A stretch of DNA of 64,000 nt from Avoscillospira_A sp052117125 (GTDB taxonomy: Bacteria > Bacillota > Clostridia > Oscillospirales > Oscillospiraceae), in NCBI RefSeq assembly GCF_052117125.1, contig NZ_JBQKJT010000012.1, positions 1 to 64,000 of the forward strand, read 5' to 3'. Positions 6,434 through 15,770 of this stretch are shown piece after piece. The notes below the pieces were generated by a model. That model did not search any database. It was not told the origin of the DNA and saw nothing but the letters and a program-made list of their open reading frames with translations. The translations under genes were made by a program, and so were the position numbers. Each line of letters begins with the position of its first letter. Position 1 is the stretch's first letter.

Positions 6434-7927
6434 TTAACCCTCCATGCCTTGTTCCAAAATGTTGTAGACGGCGTCCATATCCAGGCTGCGGCGGATGCCG
6501 TCGGCCAGAATGTCATATTGCTGTTCCTTGTACTGCTGGAAGGTGACGGTCCGGGCCGAATCCAGATTGAGGCCCCTGCGCTCCAGCAGAATGGAGATGA
6601 CCCGCTGGGCCAGGTCTCCCTCGTCAAAAATGCCGTGGACATAGCTGCCCAGGACCGTACCCTTCACCGCGCCGTCGTCGCGGCCGTTGCTGAGCAGAGA
6701 AAATCCCTCGTTGTCGTGGTCCGTGGCGCCCATGTGAATCTCGTAGCCGGTGAAGTCGCTGCCGCTGAGGGCCGACCAGAAGCCGGTGATTCCATGGACC
6801 TGGCCGCTGACCCGGGTCCGGGTCTTCTCGGGCCGGAACTCCGTCACGCTGTCCAGCAGCCCCATGCCCCGCAGGGTGCCGCCATGCTCCACGCCCAGGG
6901 GGTCCCGCAGCTCGCGGCCCAGCATCTGATAGCCGCCGCAGATGGCAAAGATGGGGGTCCCGGACCGGTGCAGCTTGCAGATGGCGGCTTCCAGGCCGTT
7001 TTGGCGCATCCAAAGCAGGTCGTCCATGGTGTTTTTCGTACCGGGCAGAAGAATCAGGTCCGGATTGCCCAGCTCGGCGGCGTTGTGGACGTAGCGGACA
7101 CCGGCGCAGTCGAACCGCTCCAAGGCGTCAAAGTCCGTGAAGTTGGACAGGCGGGGCAGCCGGATGACCGCCAGATCCAGGGCCTTGACGGCGGCGGTGC
7201 GGTCCAGCTTGGAGGCAAGGGAATCCTCCTCATCGATGTCCACTTGCAGCATGGGCACCACGCCCAACACCGGCTTGTGGACCAAATCCTCCAGCATCTT
7301 GAGACCGGGCCGCAGAATCTCCACATCGCCCCGGAATTTGTTGATAATCAATCCCTTGATGTGGGCCTGTTCCTCCGGCTCCAGCAGGGCCACCGTGCCG
7401 TAGAGACTGGCAAAGACGCCGCCCCGGTCGATATCGCCGGCCAGAAGCACCGGCGCGCCCACCATGCGGGCCATACCCATGTTGACAAAATCATCCTCCC
7501 TGAGGTTGATTTCGGCGGGACTGCCCGCGCCCTCGATCACGAGGATATCGTATTCCGCAGCCAGGGAATCGTATGCCTGCTGGACGGCGGGACGGAGGTT
7601 GTGCTTGTAGGCGTAATATTCGGCGGCTTTCATATTGCCCAGGACTTCGCCGTTGACGATGACCTGACTGCCCATGTCGCCGGTGGGCTTCAGCAGAATG
7701 GGATTCATCCGCACGTCGGGGGCAATCCCGGCGGCCTCGGCCTGCATGACCTGAGCCCGGCCCATTTCAAAGCCCGCGTCGGTGATAAAGCTGTTGAGGG
7801 CCATGTTCTGGCTTTTGAACGGGGCCACCTTGTGGCCGTCCTGGTGGAACACGCGGCACAGGCCGCCGGCCAGCAGGCTTTTTCCGGCGTTGGACATGGT
7901 GCCCTGAATCATAATGGACTTTGCCAT
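6434..7927 (-). CDS. cbiP: Cobyric acid synthase CbiP (CobQ)
   Basis: This 497-residue glutamine-dependent amidotransferase amidates four side chains (b, d, e, g) of adenosyl-cobyrinate a,c-diamide. The N-terminal ATP-binding domain starts MIQGTMSNAGKS. The C-terminal GATase domain has the Cys nucleophile in FAICGGYQMLGREL (about residue 335) and a His in SYVHGIFDEGD. The ATG at 7927 is preferred over one 6 nt upstream because it has 7-nt spacing from GGAGG. It is followed almost directly by cbiC. Confidence 0.95.
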   Translation of the reverse strand: MAKSIMIQGTMSNAGKSLLAGGLCRVFHQDGHKVAPFKSQNMALNSFITDAGFEMGRAQVMQAEAAGIAPDVRMNPILLKPTGDMGSQVIVNGEVLGNMKAAEYYAYKHNLRPAVQQAYDSLAAEYDILVIEGAGSPAEINLREDDFVNMGMARMVGAPVLLAGDIDRGGVFASLYGTVALLEPEEQAHIKGLIINKFRGDVEILRPGLKMLEDLVHKPVLGVVPMLQVDIDEEDSLASKLDRTAAVKALDLAVIRLPRLSNFTDFDALERFDCAGVRYVHNAAELGNPDLILLPGTKNTMDDLLWMRQNGLEAAICKLHRSGTPIFAICGGYQMLGRELRDPLGVEHGGTLRGMGLLDSVTEFRPEKTRTRVSGQVHGITGFWSALSGSDFTGYEIHMGATDHDNEGFSLLSNGRDDGAVKGTVLGSYVHGIFDEGDLAQRVISILLERRGLNLDSARTVTFQQYKEQQYDILADGIRRSLDMDAVYNILEQGMEG

Positions 7928-7929
7928 GG

Positions 7930-8988
7930 TCATTCCTCCATACACTGGCTGACGGCGGCCAGCAGTTTTTCATTGTCCGGCGCTGTCCGGATGGCGACGC
8001 GATAATAGGTCTCGTCCAGTCCGTGATAATTGGCGCAGGAACGAATTAAAATGCCTTGTTTCCGCAGGGCCGCGTCCAGGCCGGGCTTGGCGGAAAAGAA
8101 CACAAAGTTGGCCCGGCTGCCCAGGACGGTACAGCCGCAATCACACAAGCCCGCCGCCAGCCGGGGCCGTTCGGCGGCAATGAGCCGGTGGAGCCGCTCC
8201 ACATAGGCCGTTTCCTGTAACGCGGCAATACCCGCCGCCTGGGCCACGGTGGAAACGCTCCAGGGCTGGCCGCACCGGGCCATATCTTGCAGCAGAGGTT
8301 CATTGGAACAGAGAGCGTAGCCCAGCCGCAGCCCCGCCATGGCATAGGTCTTGGTAAAGGCTTTCAGCAGAAACAGGTTGGGACTGTCCAGGCGGTCTTT
8401 CATGGTGTAGGCGGGGCCGTCGTCCAGCAGCGGCACAAAGCACTCGTCCAGCACCAAAATACTGCCGGCGGCTTCACAACGCTGCAATACCGTTTCCAGC
8501 AAAGCCCGGTCCACGGGCTGGCCCGTGGGATTGTTGGGCTGACAGAGAAACACCAGCTCCGGGGCCGGGTCCAGGTACGAGAGAAACGCCTCCGTTACCC
8601 GAAAATCGTCCGCCCGCTGCAAAACCGCGTGGGTGACGGCGCAGCCGCAGCTTTCCAGGGCCGTTTCATACTCGGCAAAGGTGGGCGCCGGGACCAGGGC
8701 ACGTTTGGGCTTCACCGCCAGCACCAGCCGGAAAATCAAATCCGCCGCGCCGTTGCCGCAGAGGATGTGGGACGGGTCCACGCCCTCAAAGGCCCCGATG
8801 GCCGCCCGTAACCGGCGGCACAGGGGGTCCGGGTACTGGTCCGCCGTGGAAAGGCTGTCGATGACCGCCTGCCGCACTCCCTCCGGCAGCCCCAGGGGAC
8901 TGACGTTGGCCGAGAAGTCCAGAGGCTCGCAGCCGTATTGGTCGAAATATCCGGCGATGTCGCCGCCGTGGGTCAGCAAAGGGAACAC
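7930..8988 (-). CDS. cobD: L-threonine-phosphate decarboxylase CobD
   Basis: This 352-residue PLP enzyme of aminotransferase fold I makes (R)-1-amino-2-propanol phosphate for the corrin side chain. Visible motifs are LDFSANVSPLG at the start, FLCQPNNPTGQP, LVLDECF and the PLP lysine in AFTKTYAMAGLRLGY. The start appears to be GTG at 8988, only 6 nt after the cbiB stop; its ribosome binding site is weak, so it may be coupled to cbiB. A threonine kinase (PduX/BluE) to supply its substrate is not in the window. Confidence 0.93.
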   Translation of the reverse strand: MFPLLTHGGDIAGYFDQYGCEPLDFSANVSPLGLPEGVRQAVIDSLSTADQYPDPLCRRLRAAIGAFEGVDPSHILCGNGAADLIFRLVLAVKPKRALVPAPTFAEYETALESCGCAVTHAVLQRADDFRVTEAFLSYLDPAPELVFLCQPNNPTGQPVDRALLETVLQRCEAAGSILVLDECFVPLLDDGPAYTMKDRLDSPNLFLLKAFTKTYAMAGLRLGYALCSNEPLLQDMARCGQPWSVSTVAQAAGIAALQETAYVERLHRLIAAERPRLAAGLCDCGCTVLGSRANFVFFSAKPGLDAALRKQGILIRSCANYHGLDETYYRVAIRTAPDNEKLLAAVSQCMEE

Positions 8989-8994
8989 CCGCTT

Positions 8995-9960
8995 TCAAAA
9001 CAAGGTAAAAATTGCCGCGCGGACAACGGCAAATAAAACCGCTGCCAACAGATAGGTCACCACCATCAGGCGGCAGGTCCGGTCAATATCCTTCGGTGCA
9101 ATGGGCCGGATTTTATCGCCAATGGTGGGCTTGTGGTGGACTTCACCAAAGTAGACGGCGTCTCCGGCCAGTTCCACCCCCAACGCACCGGCACAGGCCG
9201 ATTCCGTCTGGGCCGAGTTGGGACTTTTGTGCTTGCGCCGGTCCCGCTTCCAGATGCGGAACGCGTTTTTGCCGTCAAGACCGCAGAGGGCGGCGGCGGG
9301 GACCATCAGCAGAGCCGTCAGCCGGGCGGGAATGTAGTTCAATACGTCGTCCAGCCGGGCGCCGGCGGTGCCGAAGTACCGGTACCGGTCGTTGCGGTAG
9401 CCGATCATGGAGTCCATGGTGTTGGTGGCCTTATAGAGCAGGCCCAGCACCGGTCCGCCGATCATCAGATAGAACAGGGGAGCCACCAGACCATCGGTGG
9501 TGTTCTCGGCCACGGTCTCCACGGCGGCCTTGGTCACGCCTTCGGCGCTCAGATTCTCCGTGTCCCGGCCCACCAGCCAGCCCACCGCTGTCCGGGCTTC
9601 CTCGATGGAGCCGGTTTCCAATGCCTTGCGGACCTTGACGGCCTCGGTCCACAGACACCGGGCGGCGGGAATCTGATAGCACCAGAACAGGCTCAGCGCC
9701 AGAGACAGCAGGGGATGGATGCGGTACAGCAGATAGAGCAATCCCCAGGACACGCCGCCGGTAACCGCCAACACCAGAACGGCCAGGACGATACCGGCCG
9801 CCCGTTCCCCTTTAGGCGTGGCGGGGAACCGTTTGCGCAGTCCCTTCTCCAGGGCGGCAATGAGTTTACCGATATAGACCACCGGATGGGGCATCCAATG
9901 GGGGTCTCCCAGCAGCAGGTCCAAAACGAGACCGCCGAGAATCACATACAACAGTGTCAC
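8995..9960 (-). CDS. cbiB: Adenosylcobinamide-phosphate synthase CbiB
   Basis: This integral membrane protein of about 321 residues attaches aminopropanol phosphate to adenosylcobyric acid. Family motifs are LLGDPHWMPHPVVYIGKLI near the start, AENTTDGLVAPLFY and KATNTMDSMIGYRNDRY. Several hydrophobic helices are visible. The start is taken as the GTG at 9960, which has GGAGG 7 nt upstream and overlaps the cobC stop as GTGA. A longer reading to 10029 would run through cobC. Confidence 0.93.
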   Translation of the reverse strand: MTLLYVILGGLVLDLLLGDPHWMPHPVVYIGKLIAALEKGLRKRFPATPKGERAAGIVLAVLVLAVTGGVSWGLLYLLYRIHPLLSLALSLFWCYQIPAARCLWTEAVKVRKALETGSIEEARTAVGWLVGRDTENLSAEGVTKAAVETVAENTTDGLVAPLFYLMIGGPVLGLLYKATNTMDSMIGYRNDRYRYFGTAGARLDDVLNYIPARLTALLMVPAAALCGLDGKNAFRIWKRDRRKHKSPNSAQTESACAGALGVELAGDAVYFGEVHHKPTIGDKIRPIAPKDIDRTCRLMVVTYLLAAVLFAVVRAAIFTLF

Positions 9961-10541
9961 GATGACGCCTCCGTGGTGGTGAGAATTTCCCGGCGGGCCC
10001 AGTGGGCTTCGTCGGTGGTGAAGCGGCACACGCCGCCGTTGGGCACCTTCCAGTCAAAGTAGCCCTTTTTCGGTACGGCGAAGGCTTCGCCCACAGCCAT
10101 GATGGTGCCGCCGTGGGCCACGATGACCAGACGGGGCCGCTGCTCGGCCAGGGCGTTGTCCACCAGCGCCGCAAAGGCATGGCAGACCCGCGCACAGAAC
10201 TGTTTCCGGCTCTCGCCGCCGGGACAGGGGCCTTCACACCAGCCGTCCACCCATTCCTGATAGGACGGATCGTGGGCAAGCTCCTGATAGTTCTTGTTTT
10301 CAAAGGCGCCGAAGTCCAGTTCCCGCAGTCCTTCCACAACTTCCTGCACAGCCTGTGGAAAAAGAATGGCCGCCGTCTCTTGGGTCCGCCGGAGGGGCGT
10401 CACATACACCGCGTCCACGGTGTCGTCCAGTACCGACAGGGCCGCCCGGCCCTCGGGACATAACGGCTCGTCGGTGACGCCGATGTGGCGGTGGAGCCGG
10501 TTCCCGGCGGTGGCTCCGTGGCGTACCAGAAGAATTTCCAT
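9957..10541 (-). CDS. cobC: Histidine phosphatase, probable alpha-ribazole-5'-phosphate phosphatase CobC
   Basis: This 194-residue phosphoglycerate-mutase-fold phosphatase has LLVRHGATAG (catalytic His), the second Arg in VTPLRRTQETAAI, a Glu in LRELDFGAFE and the second His in VAHGGTIMAV. Within a cob operon the likely substrate is alpha-ribazole 5'-phosphate or adenosylcobalamin 5'-phosphate. The ATG at 10541 has a GGGGTGAGG-like site upstream. Its stop overlaps the cbiB GTG. Confidence 0.9.
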   Translation of the reverse strand: MEILLVRHGATAGNRLHRHIGVTDEPLCPEGRAALSVLDDTVDAVYVTPLRRTQETAAILFPQAVQEVVEGLRELDFGAFENKNYQELAHDPSYQEWVDGWCEGPCPGGESRKQFCARVCHAFAALVDNALAEQRPRLVIVAHGGTIMAVGEAFAVPKKGYFDWKVPNGGVCRFTTDEAHWARREILTTTEASS

Positions 10542-10545
10542 TTCC

Positions 10546-10872
10546 TCACCCCTTGATGACTTGGCCCATGCCGCAGACCACCCGAATGACCTGCGTGGCC
10601 TCTTTGGCCAATGCCACGCAGAGGCGTCCCACCCGTTCCCGGCGCTGCCGCTCCTCTTTCTCCATGGGCACCAGGCCGCAGCCAATCTCATCACAGAGGA
10701 CCACTTCTTTTTGCAGAAGCGATTCCAGGGGCGTGTCCGGCTGGGATTCCAACCCGAAGAACACCGGCACAGCGTCGGCAATTTGATCGCTCATCTGCGC
10801 GTCGGAATAGCCCAGGCTGTCCCGGACGTACTGCCGTTTTCCGGCGGCGTAGCCGCCAATGACCAGAATCAT
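10546..10872 (-). CDS. Short, degenerate CobU-like protein
   Basis: This 108-residue protein starts like CobU (MILVIGGYAAGK) and ends like it (DEIGCGLVPMEKEERQRRERVGRL, then VVCGMGQVIKG). It lacks about 60 middle residues, including the stretch with the guanylylated histidine, and the Walker A Ser/Thr is replaced (GKRQ instead of GKST). It is probably not a working kinase/guanylyltransferase alone. It lies between cobS and cobC with a 4-nt overlap to cobS, and a full-length CobU is one gene upstream. It may be a regulatory or complementing subunit or a decaying duplicate. Confidence 0.8.
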   Translation of the reverse strand: MILVIGGYAAGKRQYVRDSLGYSDAQMSDQIADAVPVFFGLESQPDTPLESLLQKEVVLCDEIGCGLVPMEKEERQRRERVGRLCVALAKEATQVIRVVCGMGQVIKG

Positions 10873-11636
10873 AGGATGACCTCACTTCCCCGCGTGACCA
10901 CCAGGGCGAACACCATCAGCAGCTCCGCCCACTGGAGGAACCAACCGGCCAGATCGCCGGTGATGCCGCCGAAAATCTTCATGGACAGGGCATAGTAAAT
11001 GCCGAACATGACCAGGGCGGCCACGACGGCCCCAAAGCTGCCCAGTATCACCAGTCCCGCCGAAGCGGCTGCGGCAATCAGAATCAGGATGGTACGGCTG
11101 AGTTTTTTGGCCGCCATGTCAGAAAAGGTGTGGACCAGACCGGAGTTTTTGGCACAGGGGAACGTGGTTACCGCCGTACCGCTGAGGGCGCGGCTGAGGA
11201 CGAAGCACAAGCCCAGGGACAGCAAAATACGGTTGTCCGTGGGCAGCTCCGAGCAGAGGGCCGCGAAAAACACCAGATAGGAGGCTGTGGCGATGACCGC
11301 GAAAGCGCCGCAGTGGGAATCCTTCAAAATCTCCAGCTTCCGCTCCCGGTCGGCGTGGCTGGCCAGGGCGTCCACGGTGTCACAGAAGCCGTCCAGATGG
11401 ATGCCGCCGGTGACCACCACGGGAGCCAGGGCAATGCCTGCGCCGGTGAGCACCGGGCCAAAGTCCAAAACGCCGCAGAGCCACGCCCAAATCCAGACGG
11501 CAATGCCGCAAAAGATACCCACCAGGGGAAACGCCGCCATGGCGCAGCGCATATTGCGCTGGTCCCAGGCAAACTGGGGCATGGGCAGGGCGGAATACAT
11601 GGACAAGGCCACGGCGATGGTTTGTAAGACAATCAC
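10869..11636 (-). CDS. cobS: Adenosylcobinamide-GDP ribazoletransferase CobS
   Basis: This 255-residue membrane enzyme joins adenosylcobinamide-GDP with alpha-ribazole(-phosphate) to finish the nucleotide loop. The key motif HLDGFCDTVDALAS (Asp-rich, Mg binding) is near residue 80, followed by KLEILKDSHCGAFAVI. Six or so hydrophobic helices follow. It overlaps both neighbours by 4 nt, consistent with translational coupling inside the operon. Confidence 0.94.
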   Translation of the reverse strand: MIVLQTIAVALSMYSALPMPQFAWDQRNMRCAMAAFPLVGIFCGIAVWIWAWLCGVLDFGPVLTGAGIALAPVVVTGGIHLDGFCDTVDALASHADRERKLEILKDSHCGAFAVIATASYLVFFAALCSELPTDNRILLSLGLCFVLSRALSGTAVTTFPCAKNSGLVHTFSDMAAKKLSRTILILIAAAASAGLVILGSFGAVVAALVMFGIYYALSMKIFGGITGDLAGWFLQWAELLMVFALVVTRGSEVIL

Positions 11637-12151
11637 GGGAGTACTCCTTTCCGGCAGAGGGGAATACCGCAGACCACCTCAAAGACGTGGTCAAACCGGG
11701 CCGCCATATGGCGGTTCAGGGCGGCCAGCAGATCAAGATAGGCCGTGGTGGACGCGTCGTAGGTGCGGCCATCGGAAAAAACGTCGTTGGTGACCACCAC
11801 CAGATGGTCACACTGACCGATGAGGGATTCCAACCCCCGCTCCACGGCGGGCAGGGGGTCGTCCACTTTCTGAGAACCGAACAGCACATTGGCCGTCAGA
11901 TTGCCCATGCACTCCAACAGCACCGTGCCACGCCCGGGCAGGGTGAGGGATTGGAGATCGCCGTAGTGTTCCACCGTTGTAAAGCCCAGGTGCGCCCGCT
12001 GGCGGCGGTGTTTTTCAATGCGGGCGCGGCATTCATCGTCCCAGGGTTCCATGGTCGCGATGTAATAGCGCGGCCCCGGCAGCCGGGAGACGATGGATTC
12101 GGCAAAGGTGCTTTTCCCGCTGGCGCTGCCGCCGATGACAAGATACGTCAT
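11633..12151 (-). CDS. cobU: Adenosylcobinamide kinase / guanylyltransferase CobU
   Basis: This 172-residue P-loop enzyme phosphorylates adenosylcobinamide and transfers GMP to it. The Walker A is GGSASGKST (residues 7-15). The region YIATMEPWDDE then RIEKHRRQR holds the histidine expected to carry GMP. The usual NEVGxGIVP motif near two-thirds of the protein is replaced here by TNDVFSDGRTYDAS, while the short paralog two genes downstream keeps a DEIGCGLVP form of it. The pair may share the work. Confidence 0.88.
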   Translation of the reverse strand: MTYLVIGGSASGKSTFAESIVSRLPGPRYYIATMEPWDDECRARIEKHRRQRAHLGFTTVEHYGDLQSLTLPGRGTVLLECMGNLTANVLFGSQKVDDPLPAVERGLESLIGQCDHLVVVTNDVFSDGRTYDASTTAYLDLLAALNRHMAARFDHVFEVVCGIPLCRKGVLP

Positions 12152-12155
12152 GGCG

Positions 12156-13214
12156 TTACGACAGGGGCTGATACGCTTCGATGTTGGTGGCCTCGAAGGT
12201 GGTCATTTCGTTGAACACAGCCAGACCCATGTCCAGCAGGGGCATGGCGGCCACGGCGCCGGTGCCTTCGCCCAACCGCATACCGGCGGTGATCATGGGC
12301 TGCTTGCCCAGCGCTTCCAGCATCAGATGGCCCGCCGGTTCGGCGCTGACATGGCTGGCAATGAGATAGCCGCTGACGGCGGGGCAGAGTGTGACGGCAA
12401 TCAGGGCCGACACAGCGGAAATAAAGCCGTCCAGAACACAGGGGATATGGTGGACCGCCGCGCCGATGCACAGACCCGCCATACCGGCGATATCGAAGCC
12501 GCCCACCTTGGCAAGTACGTCGATGGGGTCGTTCTTGTCGGGCTGATGGAGGGCAATGGCGTTTTGGATGATCTCGATCTTGTGGAGCACACCGGCTCTC
12601 GACAATCCTGCGCCGGGACCGGTCATCTCCACGGGCGGCCGCTCCAACAGGACGCTGGCTACGGCGCTGGACGTGGTGGTGTTGCCGATGCCCATTTCGC
12701 CCGTAGCCAATAGGCCGTAGCCCTGGGCTTTCAGTTCCCCAGCCAAGGCAATGCCCGTTTCCAGGCCCTGAACAGCTTGCTCCCGCGTCATGGCCCATTC
12801 TTTCGAGAAATCGTTCGTACCGGCGGCAATGCGGCAATTGCGCATCCGGGGATGGTCCACGGTGGTCATCATGCCCATGTCCACGGGGAACACGTCGGCG
12901 TGGGCAATTTTGGACATGTTGCAGACGCTGGTGTCGCCTTTGCAGACGTTGCCCGCCACAATGGCCGTGACCTCGCTGCCGGTCTGGGTGACGCCCTGAG
13001 CCACCACGCCGTTGTCGGCGCAGAACATGACCACAGCCCGTTTGGCAATGTCCGGCGTCAGGGTGCCTTGGATGGCACACAGGTCCATGACGGCATCCTC
13101 CAGGAGGCCCAAACTCCCCAGGGGCTTCGCCACGGCGTTCCATTTTTCCTGGGCCTTCTGCCGCATGGCGGCGTCAATGGGCTGGATGGCTGCAAGGGCT
13201 TCGTTCAAAGTCAT
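12156..13214 (-). CDS. cobT: Nicotinate-nucleotide:dimethylbenzimidazole phosphoribosyltransferase CobT
   Basis: This 352-residue enzyme activates the lower-ligand base to alpha-ribazole phosphate. Motifs are MFCADNGVVAQGVTQTG (about residues 83-99), GEMGIGNTTTSSAV (about 172-185) and the catalytic Glu region near the end (GEGTGAVAAMPLLDM). The lower-ligand base cannot be read from the sequence, and no bluB or bza genes are present, so the base must be imported or made elsewhere. Confidence 0.95.
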   Translation of the reverse strand: MTLNEALAAIQPIDAAMRQKAQEKWNAVAKPLGSLGLLEDAVMDLCAIQGTLTPDIAKRAVVMFCADNGVVAQGVTQTGSEVTAIVAGNVCKGDTSVCNMSKIAHADVFPVDMGMMTTVDHPRMRNCRIAAGTNDFSKEWAMTREQAVQGLETGIALAGELKAQGYGLLATGEMGIGNTTTSSAVASVLLERPPVEMTGPGAGLSRAGVLHKIEIIQNAIALHQPDKNDPIDVLAKVGGFDIAGMAGLCIGAAVHHIPCVLDGFISAVSALIAVTLCPAVSGYLIASHVSAEPAGHLMLEALGKQPMITAGMRLGEGTGAVAAMPLLDMGLAVFNEMTTFEATNIEAYQPLS

Positions 13215-13215
13215 G

Positions 13216-14574
13216 TTACTGCACTCCTCTCATGCGGCGCACAAATCGCCGCGCAAAGTCCGGATTGGCCGGAAAGTAAAGATGGGGAAATCCGGCAAAC
13301 AGGGTGTCTGTGGCGTGGATGCACTCCCAGCCCCGGCCCGTGACGGGCTTTTCAGCGTGGAAATCCGTACCGTTGCTGTCGGAATCGAAGTAGTGGAACT
13401 CATGGGCGCGGATGGTTTCTCCCGCACCGCAGAGCAGATTGTCCTGGTTCGCCGTCAGCGTTATATAGCCGAACCGACGCAATTTTCCGGTGTTGCGGCA
13501 CCCGCCGGGAATCACGCCCACCATGGGGAACGTGCCGTCCTCGCCGGTCATCTCCTGGTGAAGGTAGAGGAAGCCGCCGCATTCGGCAAAGGTGGGCAAT
13601 CCCGCCCGGATGGCTTCGGCAATGTGCTCCCGCATGGCGACATTCTCTGAAAGCTGTTTCGTGTACAGCTCCGGATATCCGCCGCCCAGGTACAGGCCGT
13701 CACAGGGGGGCAGTTCCTGATCGGTCAGGGGAGAAAACTCCACGATCTTCGCGCCAAGGGCCTGCAAAAGCCGGAGATTTTCCCGATAGTAGAAACAAAA
13801 CGCCTTGTCCTTGGCCACGGCCAGCACCGGGCCGTCAGTCCGTTCCGGTACCGTTTCCGCTTCCTCCCAATGGAGGGGCGGGGCGGAGCGGGCCAAATGC
13901 AACAGGGCTTCCAAATCCACGGTTTCCGTCAGGGTTTCCGCCAGAGTCCGAAGCTTTTCCTGTAAATCCGCCACCTCCTGGGCCGTTACCAGTCCCAAAT
14001 GGCGGCTTTCCAAGGCGCACTGGGGCAGGGCGGGCAGATAGCCCAAAACGGGAATGCCACATTCCTCTCCGATGGCCTTTTGCAGCATGGGAAATTGCAT
14101 GGCCGAGCAGCGGTTCAGCAGTACCGCCTGGATGTTGCTGGGCTTGCGGAACTCCAGAAAGCCCTTCAATTGGGCGCAGAGAGAAAGGGACGTGCCCCGG
14201 GCGTCCAGCACCAGAACGACCGGCGTTTCCGTGGCCGCGGCCACATGGTAGGCCGAGGCCCGGTCGGTGACGCCGCCGAGGCCGTCGTAATAGCCCATGA
14301 CGCCCTCCAAAACAGCGATCTCGCAGCCGTCGGCGGACTGGGCCAGCAGATGGCGGGCCGTGTCTTCCGCCGTAAAGAACAGATCCAGATTGCAGCCTTT
14401 GGCCCCAATGACCTCGCTGTGGAACAGGGGGTCGATGTAGTCGGGTCCGCATTTACAGGCGGCGGGGTGCATGCCGCGGTTGACCAGGGCTTGCAGCAGT
14501 CCGCAGACCACCGTGGTTTTGCCCGCGCCGCTTCTGGGAGCCGCCAGCAGAACGCGGGGCAACCGGCGTTCCAT
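13216..14574 (-). CDS. cbiA: Cobyrinate a,c-diamide synthase CbiA
   Basis: This 452-residue ATP- and glutamine-dependent enzyme amidates the a and c side chains of cob(II)yrinate. The ATP domain begins RVLLAAPRSGAGKTTVVCGL. The GATase domain has the Cys in TFAECGGFLYLHQEM (about residue 325) and a conserved His pair in RAHEFHYFDSD. Its start overlaps the cbiET stop, and cobT follows with 1 nt between. Confidence 0.95.
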   Translation of the reverse strand: MERRLPRVLLAAPRSGAGKTTVVCGLLQALVNRGMHPAACKCGPDYIDPLFHSEVIGAKGCNLDLFFTAEDTARHLLAQSADGCEIAVLEGVMGYYDGLGGVTDRASAYHVAAATETPVVLVLDARGTSLSLCAQLKGFLEFRKPSNIQAVLLNRCSAMQFPMLQKAIGEECGIPVLGYLPALPQCALESRHLGLVTAQEVADLQEKLRTLAETLTETVDLEALLHLARSAPPLHWEEAETVPERTDGPVLAVAKDKAFCFYYRENLRLLQALGAKIVEFSPLTDQELPPCDGLYLGGGYPELYTKQLSENVAMREHIAEAIRAGLPTFAECGGFLYLHQEMTGEDGTFPMVGVIPGGCRNTGKLRRFGYITLTANQDNLLCGAGETIRAHEFHYFDSDSNGTDFHAEKPVTGRGWECIHATDTLFAGFPHLYFPANPDFARRFVRRMRGVQ

Positions 14575-15770
14575 CAGCCCCGCCCCCTTGCCGAAATCAG
14601 CCAGATGGGATTCTGGCCCGTCATCAGATGGTACGGTCCGGCCTTGCGGCTCCGGGCCACGGAGATTTGGGAAATCTCAAAGTGCTCCCACCGGTTATCG
14701 CCCAAAAGGGATACGGCCTTGGCAAGGGTTTCGGCGGCAATGGCGCTGACGCAGACCCGGACCTTGGGGTTCTTGTCCAGCAGCAGTTGCAGCGTGGCCG
14801 CCAGGGAGCCGCCGGATCCGCCGAGAAAGGCCGCGTCGGCGGTGGGCAGATCGAGGAGGGCCTCGGGGGCCGTGCCGGGAATCAGCCGCAGGTTGTAGAC
14901 ACCGAATTTTTCCCGGTTCTGTGCAATCAGCTTACAGGCTTCGTCGTTGCGCTCGATGGCGTAGACCTGGACTGACGGATGGAGCAATGCCAGTTCCATG
15001 CTGACGGAACCGGTACCGGCGCCCACGTCCCACACCACCTCGCCGGGCTGCACATCGAGAAGACCGGCAACGGCGGCGCGGACCTCCCGCTTGGTCATGG
15101 GTACGTCGCCCCGCAAAAAGCGGTCGTCGGGAATGCCGCCGCCCAAAATCGGATACGCCTTTGGTACCGCCTCCACCCATACGGCGCTGAGGGTGTGGAA
15201 GTCCTGCTGGGACAGCTCCTCCGCCGTGCCGGTGACGATGGCTTCATCGGGATAGGAAAGCCGCTGGCCCACATGGAGGACCGTGTTTCCCAGTCCGGCC
15301 ACCGTCAGCTGCAAGGCAATATCCCGGGCCGTGACTACGCCGCCGGTGAGGAAAAAGGTCTCTCTGCCCTCCAGCACATGGGCCACGGCGTCGCAGTCGA
15401 GACCGTGGGCGCTGACCAGCTTCACGTCCTGCCAGGGGCGGCCCAGTTTAGCGGCCAGATACTGTACCGTAGTGATGCCGGGCAGCACCGTCACGTCGCA
15501 ATCGTCCAGCAGGGGCAGCAGCTTTTTGGTGCCGCTATAGAACCCTGTGTCGCCGCTCATGATGACGCAGGCGGGAAACTCCGTCAGGGCGGCGGCGATG
15601 TCCTTGGGGTAGATGGCGGCGACCTTTTCACCGCCGCAGCCGTCGGGCAGGGAGTCCAGCAGCCGTTTGGCGCCGATGATGCGCTTGGCGCTTTGCAGGG
15701 CGTGGAGGGCTCCCACGGTCAACGTGTCCACGTTGCCCATGCCCATGCCCACGATGGTAACGGTGTTCAT
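14574..15770 (-). CDS. cbiET: Fused cobalt-precorrin-7 C5-methyltransferase / C15-methyltransferase (decarboxylating) CbiET
   Basis: This 398-residue fusion has an N-terminal CbiE tetrapyrrole methylase (about residues 1-195: VTIVGMGMGNVDTLTVGAL, VIMSGDTGFYSGTKKLL) and a C-terminal CbiT Rossmann methyltransferase (about 205-398: VWDVGAGTGSVSMELALLHP and FLGGSGGSLAATL). It methylates C5 and C15 and removes the C12 acetate carboxyl, giving cobalt-precorrin-8. Such fusions are known (CobL in aerobes). It overlaps cbiJ by 4 nt. Confidence 0.95.
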   Translation of the reverse strand: MNTVTIVGMGMGNVDTLTVGALHALQSAKRIIGAKRLLDSLPDGCGGEKVAAIYPKDIAAALTEFPACVIMSGDTGFYSGTKKLLPLLDDCDVTVLPGITTVQYLAAKLGRPWQDVKLVSAHGLDCDAVAHVLEGRETFFLTGGVVTARDIALQLTVAGLGNTVLHVGQRLSYPDEAIVTGTAEELSQQDFHTLSAVWVEAVPKAYPILGGGIPDDRFLRGDVPMTKREVRAAVAGLLDVQPGEVVWDVGAGTGSVSMELALLHPSVQVYAIERNDEACKLIAQNREKFGVYNLRLIPGTAPEALLDLPTADAAFLGGSGGSLAATLQLLLDKNPKVRVCVSAIAAETLAKAVSLLGDNRWEHFEISQISVARSRKAGPYHLMTGQNPIWLISARGRG

